DNA from: Paraburkholderia sp. | GTDB taxonomy: Bacteria > Pseudomonadota > Gammaproteobacteria > Burkholderiales > Burkholderiaceae | Direction: 5' to 3' | NCBI RefSeq assembly: GCF_024281035.1 | Contig: NZ_JAMXLH010000029.1 | Span: forward strand, 1 to 64,000 | Length of the DNA: 64,000 nt | Shown here: in pieces, positions 41,375 through 50,412 of the stretch | Layout of the letters: each line of letters opens with the position of its first letter | How positions within the stretch are numbered: position 1 is the first letter of the stretch | Made by a program: the position numbers and the translations under genes | Notes under the pieces: model-generated | Seen by the model: only the letters and a program-made list of their open reading frames with translations | The model's database searches: none | What the model was told of the DNA's origin: nothing

Positions 41375-42412
41375 ATGTGGAGCTATATCGTCAAACGCTT
41401 GCTGCTGATGATCCCGACGCTGTTCGGCGTATTGACGCTGACCTTCGCCGTGATTCAGTTTGTGCCGGGCGGCCCGGTCGAGCAGGCGGTGCGGGAACTG
41501 CGCCGCGGCGCGGAGCAGGGCATGCCGTTCGGCATGCGCGCGCATTCGGGCGTCGACGCGCAGCAGATCGCGCAGCTCAAGGCGCTCTACGGCTTCGACA
41601 AGCCGCCCGTCGAACGCTATTTCCTGATGCTTCGGCGCTTCGCGCGTTTCGATCTCGGACAGAGCTACTTCCATCACCAGAGCGTGTGGTCGCTGATCGT
41701 CTCGAAGCTGCCGGTGTCGATCAGCATCGGGTTATGGACGTTCTTTCTCACCTATCTGATATCGGTGCCGTTGGGCATCGCGAAAGCGGTGCGCAACGGC
41801 TCGCGCTTCGATCTCGTCACGAGCCTCGTCGTATTGATCGGCTATGCGATTCCGGGTTTCGTGCTCGGCGTGCTGCTGCTCGTGCTGTTTGGCGGCGGCA
41901 CGTTCCTGCAGTTGTTCCCGTTGCGCAACCTCACGTCCGACAACTGGGACACGCTGTCGTGGGGCGGCAAGATCCTCGACTACCTGTGGCACATCACGCT
42001 GCCCGTGACGGCGTCGGTGGTCGGCAGTTTCGCCGTGACGACCATGCTCACGAAGAACGCGTTCCTCGAAGAGATCCGCCGTCAATATGTGCTGACCGCG
42101 CGCGCAAAAGGCCTCTCCGAGCGCACCGTGCTCTGGAAGCACGTGTTCCGCAATGCGTTGCTGCCGCTCGTGGTCGGGTTTCCCGCGGCGTTCATCGGCG
42201 CATTCTTCACGGGCAGCCTGCTGATCGAGACGCTCTTTTCGCTCGACGGCCTCGGGCTGCTTTCATACGAGTCGGTGGTGCGGCGCGACTACCCGGTCGT
42301 GCTCGGCACGCTTTATCTCTTCACATTGATAGGACTGCTGACGAAGCTGATCTCCGATCTTTGCTATGTGTGGGTCGATCCCCGCATCCAATTCGAACAA
42401 CTGGAGCGCTGA
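41375..42412 (+). CDS. yejB: Peptide ABC transporter permease YejB
   Basis: 345 residues. Starts MWSYIVKRLLLMIPTLFGVL, the N-terminal helix and fold of DppB-type permeases. Six membrane helices are expected; the EAA-type cytoplasmic loop is ARAKGLSERTVLWKHVFRNA. An extra soluble segment after the first helix (about 30-90) is typical of YejB. Its stop is two bases before the yejE start, so translation is probably coupled. Confidence 0.95.
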   Translation: MWSYIVKRLLLMIPTLFGVLTLTFAVIQFVPGGPVEQAVRELRRGAEQGMPFGMRAHSGVDAQQIAQLKALYGFDKPPVERYFLMLRRFARFDLGQSYFHHQSVWSLIVSKLPVSISIGLWTFFLTYLISVPLGIAKAVRNGSRFDLVTSLVVLIGYAIPGFVLGVLLLVLFGGGTFLQLFPLRNLTSDNWDTLSWGGKILDYLWHITLPVTASVVGSFAVTTMLTKNAFLEEIRRQYVLTARAKGLSERTVLWKHVFRNALLPLVVGFPAAFIGAFFTGSLLIETLFSLDGLGLLSYESVVRRDYPVVLGTLYLFTLIGLLTKLISDLCYVWVDPRIQFEQLER

Positions 42413-42413
42413 G

Positions 42414-43520
42414 TTGAACCGAGTCCGTTCCGGCGCAGAATCCGCATTGCGCACCGAGTCCGTGCGCGCTTTCAAGTCACCCACACCGGCCTCGCGCGTC
42501 TGGGCGCGCTTTCGGCAGCAGCGGCTCGGCTACTGGAGCCTGATCGTGTTTCTCGTCGCGTTCGCGGCGAGCCTTGCGGGCCCGCTCTGGAGCAACGACA
42601 AGCCGCTCGTCGTGCGCTACGACGCTCACCTGTATTTCCCGCTCTTCAAGGATTATCCCGAGACGACGTTCGGCGGAGATTTCCCGACGCCCGCCGATTA
42701 TCTCGATCCGTATATCCGCCATCGCTTCGATGCGCCGGGCAACTTCGCGATCTATCCGCCGAATCCGTACTACTACGACACGCTCAACTACTTCTCGAAG
42801 GTGCCGAATCCCGCGCCGCCTTCGCGGCAGAACTGGCTCGGCACCGACGCGAGCGGCCGCGACCTTTTCGCGCGGCTGGTCTACGGTTTTCGTGTTTCGG
42901 TGGAGTTCGCGCTCGTGCTGACCGCGATCGGCACGATCCTCGGCGTGCTCGCGGGCGCCGTGCAGGGGTACTTCGGCGGCAGGGTCGACATCGTCGGGCA
43001 GCGGCTCATCGAAATCTGGAGCGCGATGCCGGAGTTGTATCTGCTCATCATCTTCGCGTCGATTTTCGAGCCGGGCTTCATCCTGCTGATCATTTTGTTG
43101 TCGCTCTTCGGCTGGATCGGACTCTCCGACTATGTGCGCGCCGAATTCCTGCGCAACCGCAACCAGGATTACGTGCTCGCCGCGCGTGCGATGGGTCTCT
43201 CGAACTGGCAGATCATCTGGCGCCACGTGCTGCCCAACAGCCTCACGCCGGTCATCACGTTCCTGCCGTTTCGCATGAGCGGCTCGATCCTCGCGCTCAC
43301 GAGCCTCGATTTTCTCGGCCTCGGCGTGCCGCCGCCGACGCCGAGCCTCGGCGAACTGCTTGCGCAGGGCAAGGCCAATCTGGACGCGTGGTGGATTTCG
43401 ATGTCGACGTTCGGCGTGCTGGTCGTCACGCTGCTGCTGCTCACGTTCATGGGCGATGCGCTGCGCAATGCGCTCGATACGCGCATCTCCGATGCGATGA
43501 AGGCCGGAGGCAACCAGTGA
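42414..43520 (+). CDS. yejE: Peptide ABC transporter permease YejE
   Basis: 368 residues from TTG at 42414, one base after the yejB stop; earlier in-frame codons overlap yejB and look unlikely. The N-terminus has a hydrophilic ~35 residues and then the membrane helix YWSLIVFLVAFAASLAGPLW. The YejE-specific periplasmic segment (YFPLFKDYPETTFGGDFPTP) follows. The DppC-type core has LGTDASGRDLFARLVYGFRV and the loop AARAMGLSNWQIIWRHVLPN. The stop overlaps the yejF start by four bases. Confidence 0.92.
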   Translation: MNRVRSGAESALRTESVRAFKSPTPASRVWARFRQQRLGYWSLIVFLVAFAASLAGPLWSNDKPLVVRYDAHLYFPLFKDYPETTFGGDFPTPADYLDPYIRHRFDAPGNFAIYPPNPYYYDTLNYFSKVPNPAPPSRQNWLGTDASGRDLFARLVYGFRVSVEFALVLTAIGTILGVLAGAVQGYFGGRVDIVGQRLIEIWSAMPELYLLIIFASIFEPGFILLIILLSLFGWIGLSDYVRAEFLRNRNQDYVLAARAMGLSNWQIIWRHVLPNSLTPVITFLPFRMSGSILALTSLDFLGLGVPPPTPSLGELLAQGKANLDAWWISMSTFGVLVVTLLLLTFMGDALRNALDTRISDAMKAGGNQ

Positions 43521-45142
43521 GCGCGCCTCTACAGGCATCCGGCACGCCGCTGCTCTCGATCGAGGGCCTGAGCGTGCGGTTTAACGACACGGTCGCCGTC
43601 GACGACATCGCGTTAGAGATCGGACGTGATCAACGTGTGGCGCTGGTCGGCGAATCAGGGTCGGGCAAGACGGTGACGGCGCTCGCGATCCTTCGGCTGC
43701 TGCGCGACGCTCAGGTGACGGGGACGATCCGCTTCGACGGCGAAGATCTGCTCGCAAAGAGCGAGCGCGCGATGCGCGGGCTGCGCGGCAGCGACATCGC
43801 GATGATCTTCCAGGAGCCGATGTCGGCGCTCAATCCGCTCTATACAATCGGCGAGCAGATCGCCGAGACGATCGTGCTGCACGACGGCGTGACGAAGAAG
43901 GAGGCTTACGAGCGCGCGGTCGGCTTGCTTGAGCGCACGGGCATTCCGGAGCCGCGCAGGCGCATTTTCGACTACCCGCATCAATTGTCGGGCGGCCAGC
44001 GCCAGCGCGTGATGATTGCGATGGCGCTCGCGTGCCGGCCGCGCCTCTTGCTCGCAGACGAACCGACCACTGCGCTCGACGTGACGATTCGCGGCCAGAT
44101 CGTCGAACTGCTGCTCGAACTGCAGCGCGAAGAAGCGGCGAAACCTGGCGGGGGCATGTCGGTGCTGCTCATCACGCACGATCTGAACCTCGTGCGCCGC
44201 TTTGCGCAGCGTGTCGCGGTGATGGAGCGCGGCAAGCTCGTGGAGGTGGGCACCGTCGAGCAGATTTTCGAGGCGCCACAACATCCCTACACGCAGCGGC
44301 TGATCGCGAGCCGGCCCGAGCGCAACGTCGTGCCCGTGCTGCCGATTGCGCCGGTGCTGCTCGAGGCGAGGGGCGTTGTCGTCGACTTCCCGACCCGGTT
44401 GCCCGGCTTCAAGGGCTGGTGGCACAAGGGACGCTTCCGGGCCGTGAACGACGCGAGCGTTTCGGTGCGGCAGGGCGAGACGCTCGGCATCGTCGGCGAG
44501 TCCGGATCCGGCAAGTCGACCCTTGCGATGGCAATGTTGGGCCTGCAACGAACTGCCGCAGGCCAGATCGAGTTCCAGGGCAAATCGCTCAAAAGTTATC
44601 TGGGGCGCGAAAAACTTTCGTTGCGCTCGCATCTGCAGGTTGTCTTTCAGGATCCATTCAGTTCTCTTTCGCCGCGGCAGACCATCGAGCGCATCGTCGG
44701 CGAAGGGCTCGCGCTGCATCGACCCGATCTCGGCAGCGAGGAACGCCGCAAACGCATCGTTGCAACGTTGCGCGAAGTCGGGCTCGACCGCACGGCATTG
44801 CAACGCTATCCGCACGAATTCTCGGGCGGGCAGCGCCAGCGCATCGCCATCGCCCGCACGCTTGTGCTCGAGCCGCGTGTGATCGTGCTCGATGAGCCGA
44901 CCAGCGCGCTCGACGTTTCGATTCAGCAACAGGTGTTGCGATTGTTGACGGATCTGCAACGAAAATACAACCTCGGCTATGTGTTCATCAGCCACGATCT
45001 CGAGGTGATCGGCGCGATGGCGCACCGGGTTGCGGTGATGCAAAACGGGGCGATCGTGGAGGCGGGCGACGTCGATCGGATCTTCGACGAACCGGCTCAT
45101 CCTTACACGAAAAAGTTATTGAAAGCTGCGCTGTCGCGCTGA
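43517..45142 (+). CDS. yejF: Peptide ABC transporter ATP-binding protein YejF (two ATPase domains)
   Basis: 541 residues from GTG at 43517, overlapping the yejE stop as GTGA. It joins two ABC ATPase domains in one chain. The first has Walker A GESGSGKT, signature LSGGQRQR and Walker [13 protein letters not shown]; the second has [17 protein letters not shown] and [12 protein letters not shown]. Each half carries an oligopeptide-type C-terminal stretch ([12 protein letters not shown] and [13 protein letters not shown]). It powers uptake through YejB and YejE. It is the last gene of the operon. Confidence 0.96.
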   Translation: MSAPLQASGTPLLSIEGLSVRFNDTVAVDDIALEIGRDQRVALVGESGSGKTVTALAILRLLRDAQVTGTIRFDGEDLLAKSERAMRGLRGSDIAMIFQEPMSALNPLYTIGEQIAETIVLHDGVTKKEAYERAVGLLERTGIPEPRRRIFDYPHQLSGGQRQRVMIAMALACRPRLLLADEPTTALDVTIRGQIVELLLELQREEAAKPGGGMSVLLITHDLNLVRRFAQRVAVMERGKLVEVGTVEQIFEAPQHPYTQRLIASRPERNVVPVLPIAPVLLEARGVVVDFPTRLPGFKGWWHKGRFRAVNDASVSVRQGETLGIVGESGSGKSTLAMAMLGLQRTAAGQIEFQGKSLKSYLGREKLSLRSHLQVVFQDPFSSLSPRQTIERIVGEGLALHRPDLGSEERRKRIVATLREVGLDRTALQRYPHEFSGGQRQRIAIARTLVLEPRVIVLDEPTSALDVSIQQQVLRLLTDLQRKYNLGYVFISHDLEVIGAMAHRVAVMQNGAIVEAGDVDRIFDEPAHPYTKKLLKAALSR

Positions 45143-45202
45143 TGAAGGCGCAGAAACCTGCGCCAATGATGTGGTTATTGCGATTGTTTTTTTCTATTTG
45201 TT

Positions 45203-45231
45203 TTGACACGCAAATACTTACTGGCTAGTAT
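45203..45231 (+). promoter_or_regulatory. Sigma-70-type promoter of the NlpC/P60 gene
   Basis: TTGACA at 45203-45208 and TAGTAT at 45226-45231, separated by 17 bases. The distance to the ATG at 45284 is about 50 bases. A hairpin (ggcgcag / ctgcgcc) at 45147-45164 lies between yejF and this promoter. Confidence 0.75.
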
Positions 45232-45283
45232 CGTCCAGAGTTTTTTTCTAACCCCCTGTTTCGCGGGCACTTTCTACCGAACA

Positions 45284-45973
45284 ATGCAGTACCGATACTT
45301 GACCCAGGCTTGCGCGCGCGTCGTCGCCGGGATGTTCATCGGCATACTGGTAGCCGCGGCGCCCGGCGCTTTCGCCGACGAAGTAAGCAGCTCTACCCAG
45401 GATGTCTCCGGTTCGCCCAGCACTGCGGCGAACTCCCAGGCTACGCAATCCCTTCCCACTGAACAGGCGACCCCGGCTCCGGCTGGCAGCGGCGCCCGAT
45501 CGTTCCTCTCCGGCATGGCCGGCAAGGCTGGCGATGTCGTTGTGGGCGCACTGAACATGATCGGCGTCCGCTATCGCTGGGGTGGCAGCACTCCGGATTC
45601 GGGCCTCGACTGTAGCGGTTTCGTGCGCTACGTGTTCCAGGACACGCTCGGCATGTCGCTGCCGCGCCGCGCGGAAGAGATGAGCCGTGTTGGCGAGAAA
45701 GTCAGCATGAGAAATCTCAAGCCGGGCGATCTCGTGTTCTTCAATACGATGCGCCGCACGTTCTCGCATGTCGGCATCTATATCGGCGACAACAAGTTCG
45801 TCCATTCGCCGTCCACCGGCAGCACGATCCGTGTCGACGATCTTGACGACGGATATTGGGAAAAGCGCTTTACCGGCGCCCGCCGCGTCGAAGCGTCGTT
45901 CACGCCGCAACAGCAGCAGGACCTCCGGCAGCGTGTGAGCGTTCAGCTCAACGGTGGTTCCGGCGGTAACTAA
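45284..45973 (+). CDS. Exported NlpC/P60 (C40) cell-wall peptidase
   Basis: 229 residues from ATG at 45284. A signal peptide ends near residue 31 (AAAPGAFA). A Ser/Thr/Ala/Pro-rich linker to about 75 is followed by the C40 catalytic domain. The catalytic Cys110 is in GLDCSGFVRYVF, His162 in FSHVGIYIG and the third polar residue His174 in KFVHSPS. Such enzymes cut peptide stems of peptidoglycan, usually between D-Glu and diaminopimelate. There is no separate binding domain such as LysM or SH3. It has its own consensus promoter and a strong terminator, so it is monocistronic. Confidence 0.92.
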   Translation: MQYRYLTQACARVVAGMFIGILVAAAPGAFADEVSSSTQDVSGSPSTAANSQATQSLPTEQATPAPAGSGARSFLSGMAGKAGDVVVGALNMIGVRYRWGGSTPDSGLDCSGFVRYVFQDTLGMSLPRRAEEMSRVGEKVSMRNLKPGDLVFFNTMRRTFSHVGIYIGDNKFVHSPSTGSTIRVDDLDDGYWEKRFTGARRVEASFTPQQQQDLRQRVSVQLNGGSGGN

Positions 45974-46000
45974 GCGCTGTTAAAAGGTTCGGATTCTCGA

Positions 46001-46032
46001 AAAGCCTGCTTCATCTGAAGCAGGCTTTTTTC
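46001..46032. terminator. Bidirectional terminator between the C40 peptidase and patatin genes
   Basis: Stem aaagcctgcttca / tgaagcaggcttt around a two-base centre, with T-runs for both directions. The two genes converge. Confidence 0.9.
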
Positions 46033-46068
46033 GTTTTCGCGTTGGCCCGGGCCGCAGCCCGCGTTCTC

Positions 46069-47046
46069 TCAGGCAAACGAGGCGTGCACGGCCGCGAGCT
46101 TGCGGTCAAGCTCCGGCATCATCCTCGCGACGGCTTCCTCACCCGCGAGGATGGCCGCGTTACGCTGGCCAAAATCGCTGCCCGACATCGCGTTCAGGGC
46201 CGGACGAATCACCACGTCCGCGTATTTCTCAAGTTCGTAGTTCTTGATCGACTGGCCCATGATCGTGAAGGTCTGCATCAGCACATCGAACTGACTGACC
46301 GTCGCGGCCGTTTCCGGGCGCGCCGAGATATCCACCGCGATCACGAAGTCGGCGCCCATCTTGCGCGCAAACGAAGCCGGCACGGGACTCACGAGGCCGC
46401 CATCGACATATTCGTGGCCGGCGATCTTTACCGGCTCGAAAATCGACGGCAGGCTGCACGACGCGCGCACTGCCGTGCCGGTATTGCCGCGCTGGAACAG
46501 GATCGCCTGGCCGCTGTGCAGATCGGTGGCGACGATGCCGAGCGGCTTCGCCATCTTTTCGATCGGGCGATTGCGCAGGGTCGTGTTCAGGTAATTCTGC
46601 AGGGCGACGCCGTGCAGGAAGCCGCGCGTGCTGAACGGCATGGCCCAGTCGCTGATCGATGCTTCGTCCATCTGCAGCGCGAGCTTGTTGAGGGCGAAAC
46701 CATTCATGCCCGAGGCGTAGAGCGCTGCGACCACCGAGCCCGCACTTGTCCCCGAAACCACATCGACGTGGATATTGCGCGCTTCCAGCGCCTTGATCAC
46801 ACCGATATGCGCAAAGCCGCGTGCAGCGCCGCCGCCGAGCGCGAGGCCGACGCGCACCGGGCGAGCCGGCCTCGCAATGGGCGGCACGGCGCTGGCTGCG
46901 TTGCCGGGCGGCGGGGCGGTCGTCTCGCTTACGGGCGGTGCAACTTTGGCGGTTTCGGTGACTGCGGTCGTGCAGGCTGCGAGGACGGTGGACGCTGCCG
47001 CGAGCGTAAAGCTGCGGCGGCTCAAAGAGGGCGATGACGGCTTCAA
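46069..47046 (-). CDS. Patatin-like phospholipase, likely Tat-type lipoprotein
   Basis: 325 residues. The N-terminus SRRSFTLAAASTVLAAC combines a twin-arginine-like motif (Arg10-Arg11) with a lipobox and Cys25, so the protein is probably lipid-anchored and could be exported folded. After a Pro/Ala-rich linker to about 63, the patatin domain begins with the oxyanion loop GGGAARG (71-77). The catalytic serine is Ser101 in GTSAG and the partner Asp is in EYVDGGLVSP. This Ser-Asp dyad cleaves lipids. RssA-like cytosolic proteins share the domain but lack the signal. Confidence 0.92.
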   Translation of the reverse strand: MKPSSPSLSRRSFTLAAASTVLAACTTAVTETAKVAPPVSETTAPPPGNAASAVPPIARPARPVRVGLALGGGAARGFAHIGVIKALEARNIHVDVVSGTSAGSVVAALYASGMNGFALNKLALQMDEASISDWAMPFSTRGFLHGVALQNYLNTTLRNRPIEKMAKPLGIVATDLHSGQAILFQRGNTGTAVRASCSLPSIFEPVKIAGHEYVDGGLVSPVPASFARKMGADFVIAVDISARPETAATVSQFDVLMQTFTIMGQSIKNYELEKYADVVIRPALNAMSGSDFGQRNAAILAGEEAVARMMPELDRKLAAVHASFA

Positions 47047-47545
47047 ACGGGTTCTCCAACCGGCACCGGACGGGCTGTCGTGGGGCGCGCAATCACAGGA
47101 TCACACCCGGATCACACGCCGCAAACGGTCCGTGGGCCGCAATCTGGTCGCGTGGGCAGCGCCTGGCGTTCCCCGCGGCGCCGGGCGATGGATGCGGCGC
47201 GCCGACATCATAAGGCAAAGCCGCGCCGGTTTTCAAAAAGCACGTGTAACGCCTTGTGTCGGCGCGGGTTTGGGGTCACAGGGCGCTCCACGCATCGGTC
47301 CAGCGTCAGCCAATGATGCGAGCACGGTGGCGATGTGCGGCAAAGCGGCCCGTGCCCCATTCGCCGGGCGCGTGCGCGCCCCAAGGCCGGGCCGAAGGTG
47401 CCTGCGGCGGGTATAATCCGGTCTCGAATTTTCCCGGTTCTTCGTTCGCACGCGTGCCGCGTTGTGTCGCGCCGCGCCGCTGGCGAACCCCGCCGACCGT
47501 CGCCGACCGCAGTCGCGCGGCCGCACCGTCTCCGAGTAATTGCAC
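47047..47545. other. Divergent gap between the patatin gene and gltX
   Basis: 499 bases between divergent genes, without a supported gene; short open frames here show no domains. TATAAT at 47412-47417 is a perfect -10 for gltX, about 130 bases before its start, but no consensus -35 is seen. The gltX ATG at 47546 may therefore have a long leader of more than 100 bases. Confidence 0.55.
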
Positions 47546-48967
47546 ATGACCACGACTCCTGTCCGTACCCGCTTCGCGCCGAGCCCGACCGGCTTCATCC
47601 ACCTCGGCAACATCCGCTCCGCGCTCTATCCGTGGGCGTTCGCGCGCCACAACAAGGGCGTATTCGTGCTGCGGATCGAGGACACCGATGTCGAGCGGTC
47701 GACGTCCGAAGCGGTCGACGCGATCATCGAAGGCATGGCGTGGCTTGGCCTCGATATCGATGAAGGCCCGTTCTACCAGATGCAGCGCATGGACCGTTAC
47801 CGCGAAGTGCTCGCGCAGATGGCCGAGCAGGGCCTCGTGTACCCGTGCTACATGTCGACGGAAGAACTGGACGCGCTGCGCGAGCGCCAGCGCGCCGCGG
47901 GCGAGAAGCCGCGCTACGACGGCACGTGGCGTCCCGAGCCGGGCAAGGTCCTGCCGGTGCCGCCGGAGGGCGTGAAGCCGGTGCTGCGTTTCCGTAACCC
48001 GCTGTCGGGCGTGGTCGCGTGGGACGATGCCGTGAAGGGCCGCGTCGAGATCTCGAACGAGGAGCTCGACGACCTCGTGATCGCGCGCCCGGACGGCACG
48101 CCGACGTACAACTTCTGCGTCGTGGTCGACGATCTCGACATGAAGATCACGCACGTGATCCGCGGCGACGACCACGTGAACAATACGCCGCGCCAGATCA
48201 ACATCCTGCGTGCGCTCGGCGCCGAGCCGCCGGTCTTCGCGCACCTGCCGACCGTGCTCAATGAGCAGGGCGAGAAGATGAGCAAGCGCCACGGCGCGAT
48301 GAGCGTGATGGGTTATCGCGATTCGGGCTATCTGCCGGAAGCGGTGCTGAACTACCTCGCGCGGCTTGGCTGGTCGCACGGCGACGCCGAAGTGTTTTCG
48401 CGCGACCAGTTTGTCGAGTGGTTCGATCTCGAGCACCTCGGCAAGTCGCCGGCGCAGTACGACCAGAACAAGCTCGACTGGCTCAACAACCACTACCTGA
48501 AGGAAACCGATAGCGCGCGTGTCGCGCAACTCGCGAAGCCGTTCTTCGGGGCGCTCGGCATCGACGACGCATCGCTCGCGCAGGGTCCGTCGCTCGAAGG
48601 CGCGATCGCGCTTCTGAAGGACCGCGCGAACACGATCAAGGAGATCGCCGAGAGCGCACAGATGTTCTATCGCGAGCCGCAGCCCGAAGCCGAGGCGCTC
48701 GCGCAGCACGTCACGGATGCCGTGCGCCCGGCGCTCGCCGACCTCGCTGGCGCGTTCAAGGCGGCTGAGTGGACGAAGGAGGGCATTTCGGCCGCGATGA
48801 AGGCGACGCTCGCCGCTCACAAGCTGAAGATGCCGCAACTGGCGATGCCGGTGCGCCTGTTCGTGGTGGGCACGACGCACACGCCTGGCATCGATGCGGT
48901 GCTCTCGCTCTTTACCCGTGATGTGGTGGTGAGTCGTATCGAGCAGGGTCTCGCGAAATCGGCTTGA
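47546..48967 (+). CDS. gltX: Glutamyl-tRNA synthetase
   Basis: 473 residues from ATG at 47546; a TTG two codons upstream is possible. GltX charges tRNA-Glu. The class-I HIGH-type motif is in [20 protein letters not shown], the KMSKR motif in [12 protein letters not shown]. The two motifs and the length fit a discriminating bacterial GluRS. The zinc-binding Cys cluster of some GluRS proteins is not evident. tRNA-Glu itself lies 467 bases downstream, in a separate promoter-driven tRNA operon. Confidence 0.97.
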   Translation: MTTTPVRTRFAPSPTGFIHLGNIRSALYPWAFARHNKGVFVLRIEDTDVERSTSEAVDAIIEGMAWLGLDIDEGPFYQMQRMDRYREVLAQMAEQGLVYPCYMSTEELDALRERQRAAGEKPRYDGTWRPEPGKVLPVPPEGVKPVLRFRNPLSGVVAWDDAVKGRVEISNEELDDLVIARPDGTPTYNFCVVVDDLDMKITHVIRGDDHVNNTPRQINILRALGAEPPVFAHLPTVLNEQGEKMSKRHGAMSVMGYRDSGYLPEAVLNYLARLGWSHGDAEVFSRDQFVEWFDLEHLGKSPAQYDQNKLDWLNNHYLKETDSARVAQLAKPFFGALGIDDASLAQGPSLEGAIALLKDRANTIKEIAESAQMFYREPQPEAEALAQHVTDAVRPALADLAGAFKAAEWTKEGISAAMKATLAAHKLKMPQLAMPVRLFVVGTTHTPGIDAVLSLFTRDVVVSRIEQGLAKSA

Positions 48968-48986
48968 TCTTTTTTCAAGATTTTCG

Positions 48987-49008
48987 GCGCCGGCACTAGC
49001 GCCGGCGC
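48987..49008 (+). terminator. Hairpin after gltX without a T-run
   Basis: Perfect eight-base arms gcgccggc / gccggcgc around a six-base loop. No T-run follows, so it is not a standard intrinsic terminator; a T-run lies before it at 48970-48976. It could stabilise the gltX mRNA end. Confidence 0.4.
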
Positions 49009-49090
49009 ATGAGTTCTTGTAGTATTCGGGCTCCGTTGAAAACGGAGCGTGAACGAGTTGCAAAGTTCACGACGGAGTGGCTGGATCGGC

Positions 49091-49120
49091 GAAGTTTCAA
49101 GAACGGAAGTTTCAAGAACG
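49091..49120 (+). repeat. Perfect 15-base tandem duplication before the tRNA operon
   Basis: The unit gaagtttcaagaacg occurs twice in direct succession (49091-49105 and 49106-49120), about 25 bases before the -35 of the tRNA promoter. It is in the position of an UP element or activator site for a stable-RNA promoter. A separate hairpin (gctccgtt / aacggagc) lies at 49030-49049. Confidence 0.75.
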
Positions 49121-49144
49121 TTGCCAAAAACGATCCAAAAGCTC

Positions 49145-49173
49145 TTTACAAAAGCGAAATTGCTCCTTATAAT
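49145..49173 (+). promoter_or_regulatory. Consensus sigma-70 promoter of the Ala-Glu-Asp tRNA operon
   Basis: TTTACA at 49145-49150 and TATAAT at 49168-49173 with an ideal 17-base spacer. Transcription should begin near 49180, about a dozen bases before tRNA-Ala. Confidence 0.85.
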
Positions 49174-49191
49174 CTCGCTTCTGTTCTGCAA

Positions 49192-49267
<76 letters not shown>

Positions 49268-49433
49268 ACAGAGCAGAGTAGGAATTTCTCCGCGAAAGCG
49301 GATGTGAAGAAAAAAATCTTCACATAATGCTGTAAAGAAGTTAGAATCTTGTTTCTCGCGATTAGCTGAATTAACTAGCGAATTGCAGGAAAACGGCAGT
49401 AAAGTGTAGCAAGGCATTATCTGAAAAGATCAT

Positions 49434-49509
49434 GTCCCCTTCGTCTAGAGGCCTAGGACATCACCCTTTCACGGTGAGTACAGGGGTTCGAATCCCCTAG
49501 GGGACGCCA
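49434..49509 (+). tRNA. tRNA-Glu(TTC)
   Basis: 76 bases with encoded CCA. Acceptor arms gtcccct / aggggac pair perfectly; the anticodon loop ctttcac gives TTC; T-arm has ggttcgaatcc. An AT-rich spacer of 166 bases lies between tRNA-Ala and this tRNA. No separate clear promoter is visible in that spacer, so it is probably cotranscribed and trimmed. Confidence 0.97.
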
Positions 49510-49587
49510 GAGACAACAGCGGCGCCATTGCAGCACGGCGACGCAGCCAGCGGGAATCGACCGACGCCCGCCGGTAGCAGCAGGACT

Positions 49588-49664
49588 GGAGCGGTAGTTC
49601 AGTTGGTTAGAATACCGGCCTGTCACGCCGGGGGTCGCGGGTTCGAGTCCCGTCCGCTCCGCCA
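49588..49664 (+). tRNA. tRNA-Asp(GTC)
   Basis: 77 bases with encoded CCA. Acceptor arms ggagcgg / ccgctcc pair perfectly, discriminator G. The loop ctgtcac gives anticodon GTC. Last of the operon; an intrinsic terminator follows after eight bases. Confidence 0.97.
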
Positions 49665-49672
49665 GACGAACG

Positions 49673-49705
49673 AAGCCCACTGGAGTTTTCCAGTGGGCTT
49701 TTTTC
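49673..49705 (+). terminator. Rho-independent terminator of the tRNA operon
   Basis: Twelve-base stem aagcccactgga / tccagtgggctt with a four-base loop and a run of T. Confidence 0.93.
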
Positions 49706-49847
49706 TTTTGGACTGCCGTTTCTCTTTTGTCTGGCCATACGGACAAACTGTCATTGCCGGCGTGCGCGCGGTATCGTAGCGTAATCGAGATTTAACCCGG
49801 CGAGAATTAATTCCGCGAGATTCAACCCAGCGCGCCGCTTGCATTCC

Positions 49848-50312
49848 ATGTTCGCACCGAACGACATCCCATCGCGCTTCCAGTTGCGCCAGGCCTCCAT
49901 GGACGACTTCGAGTTCGCCGAGGCGCTCACGCGCCACAACATGGGTGGCTACTATCGGCGGCACCATCTCATCTGGCGCGGCGATCTGTTTCTTGCTAGC
50001 TACCGCGAGTCGGAGAACTTCATTCTCGAACTCGATGGCCAGGCGATCGGCGTGCTGCGCATCACGGAAGAGGGCGATTCGCTGCATATTCGCGACGTGC
50101 AGATCGCCGAGGGCTACCGCGGCCATGGCGCCGGCACTTTCCTGCTCGACATGTCGCATCGCTGGGCACGTGAGCGCGGGCTGCGCGAATTGCAGTTGCG
50201 CGTGTTCATCGATAACCCCGCTGCGCGGCTCTATCTGCGTATGGGTTATCGCGTGGCAGGACCCAGGCTCGCGAGGCTCGGCTCGATACGGCACATGACG
50301 CGGCCGGTCTGA
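49848..50312 (+). CDS. GNAT-family N-acetyltransferase
   Basis: 154 residues from ATG at 49848; a TTG three codons upstream is an alternative. The GNAT fold is supported by LHIRDVQIAEGYRGHGAGTF, which carries the acetyl-CoA pyrophosphate loop (RGHGAG), and the late motif NPAARLYLRMGYRVAG. The N-terminal part FQLRQASMDDFEFAEALT is the usual first strand and helix. The substrate cannot be inferred. It stands alone between the tRNA operon and a convergent AraC-type gene. Confidence 0.85.
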   Translation: MFAPNDIPSRFQLRQASMDDFEFAEALTRHNMGGYYRRHHLIWRGDLFLASYRESENFILELDGQAIGVLRITEEGDSLHIRDVQIAEGYRGHGAGTFLLDMSHRWARERGLRELQLRVFIDNPAARLYLRMGYRVAGPRLARLGSIRHMTRPV

Positions 50313-50412
50313 GCGCATCGCCATACACGCGGTTCAATTGCGGCTTGCGACGAGGGATCGACGTTGCGTTCAGTCGTTACGTTGATAAATTGCGCGATAT
50401 CTATTCGTCCGT

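Noticed and set aside
49453..50324. Minus-strand frames over tRNA-Glu and tRNA-Asp, with ERTGLEPATPGVTGRYSNQ and RDSNPRPPA
   Set aside because: These peptides come from the antisense strands of tRNA genes and are recurrent artefacts, not proteins.
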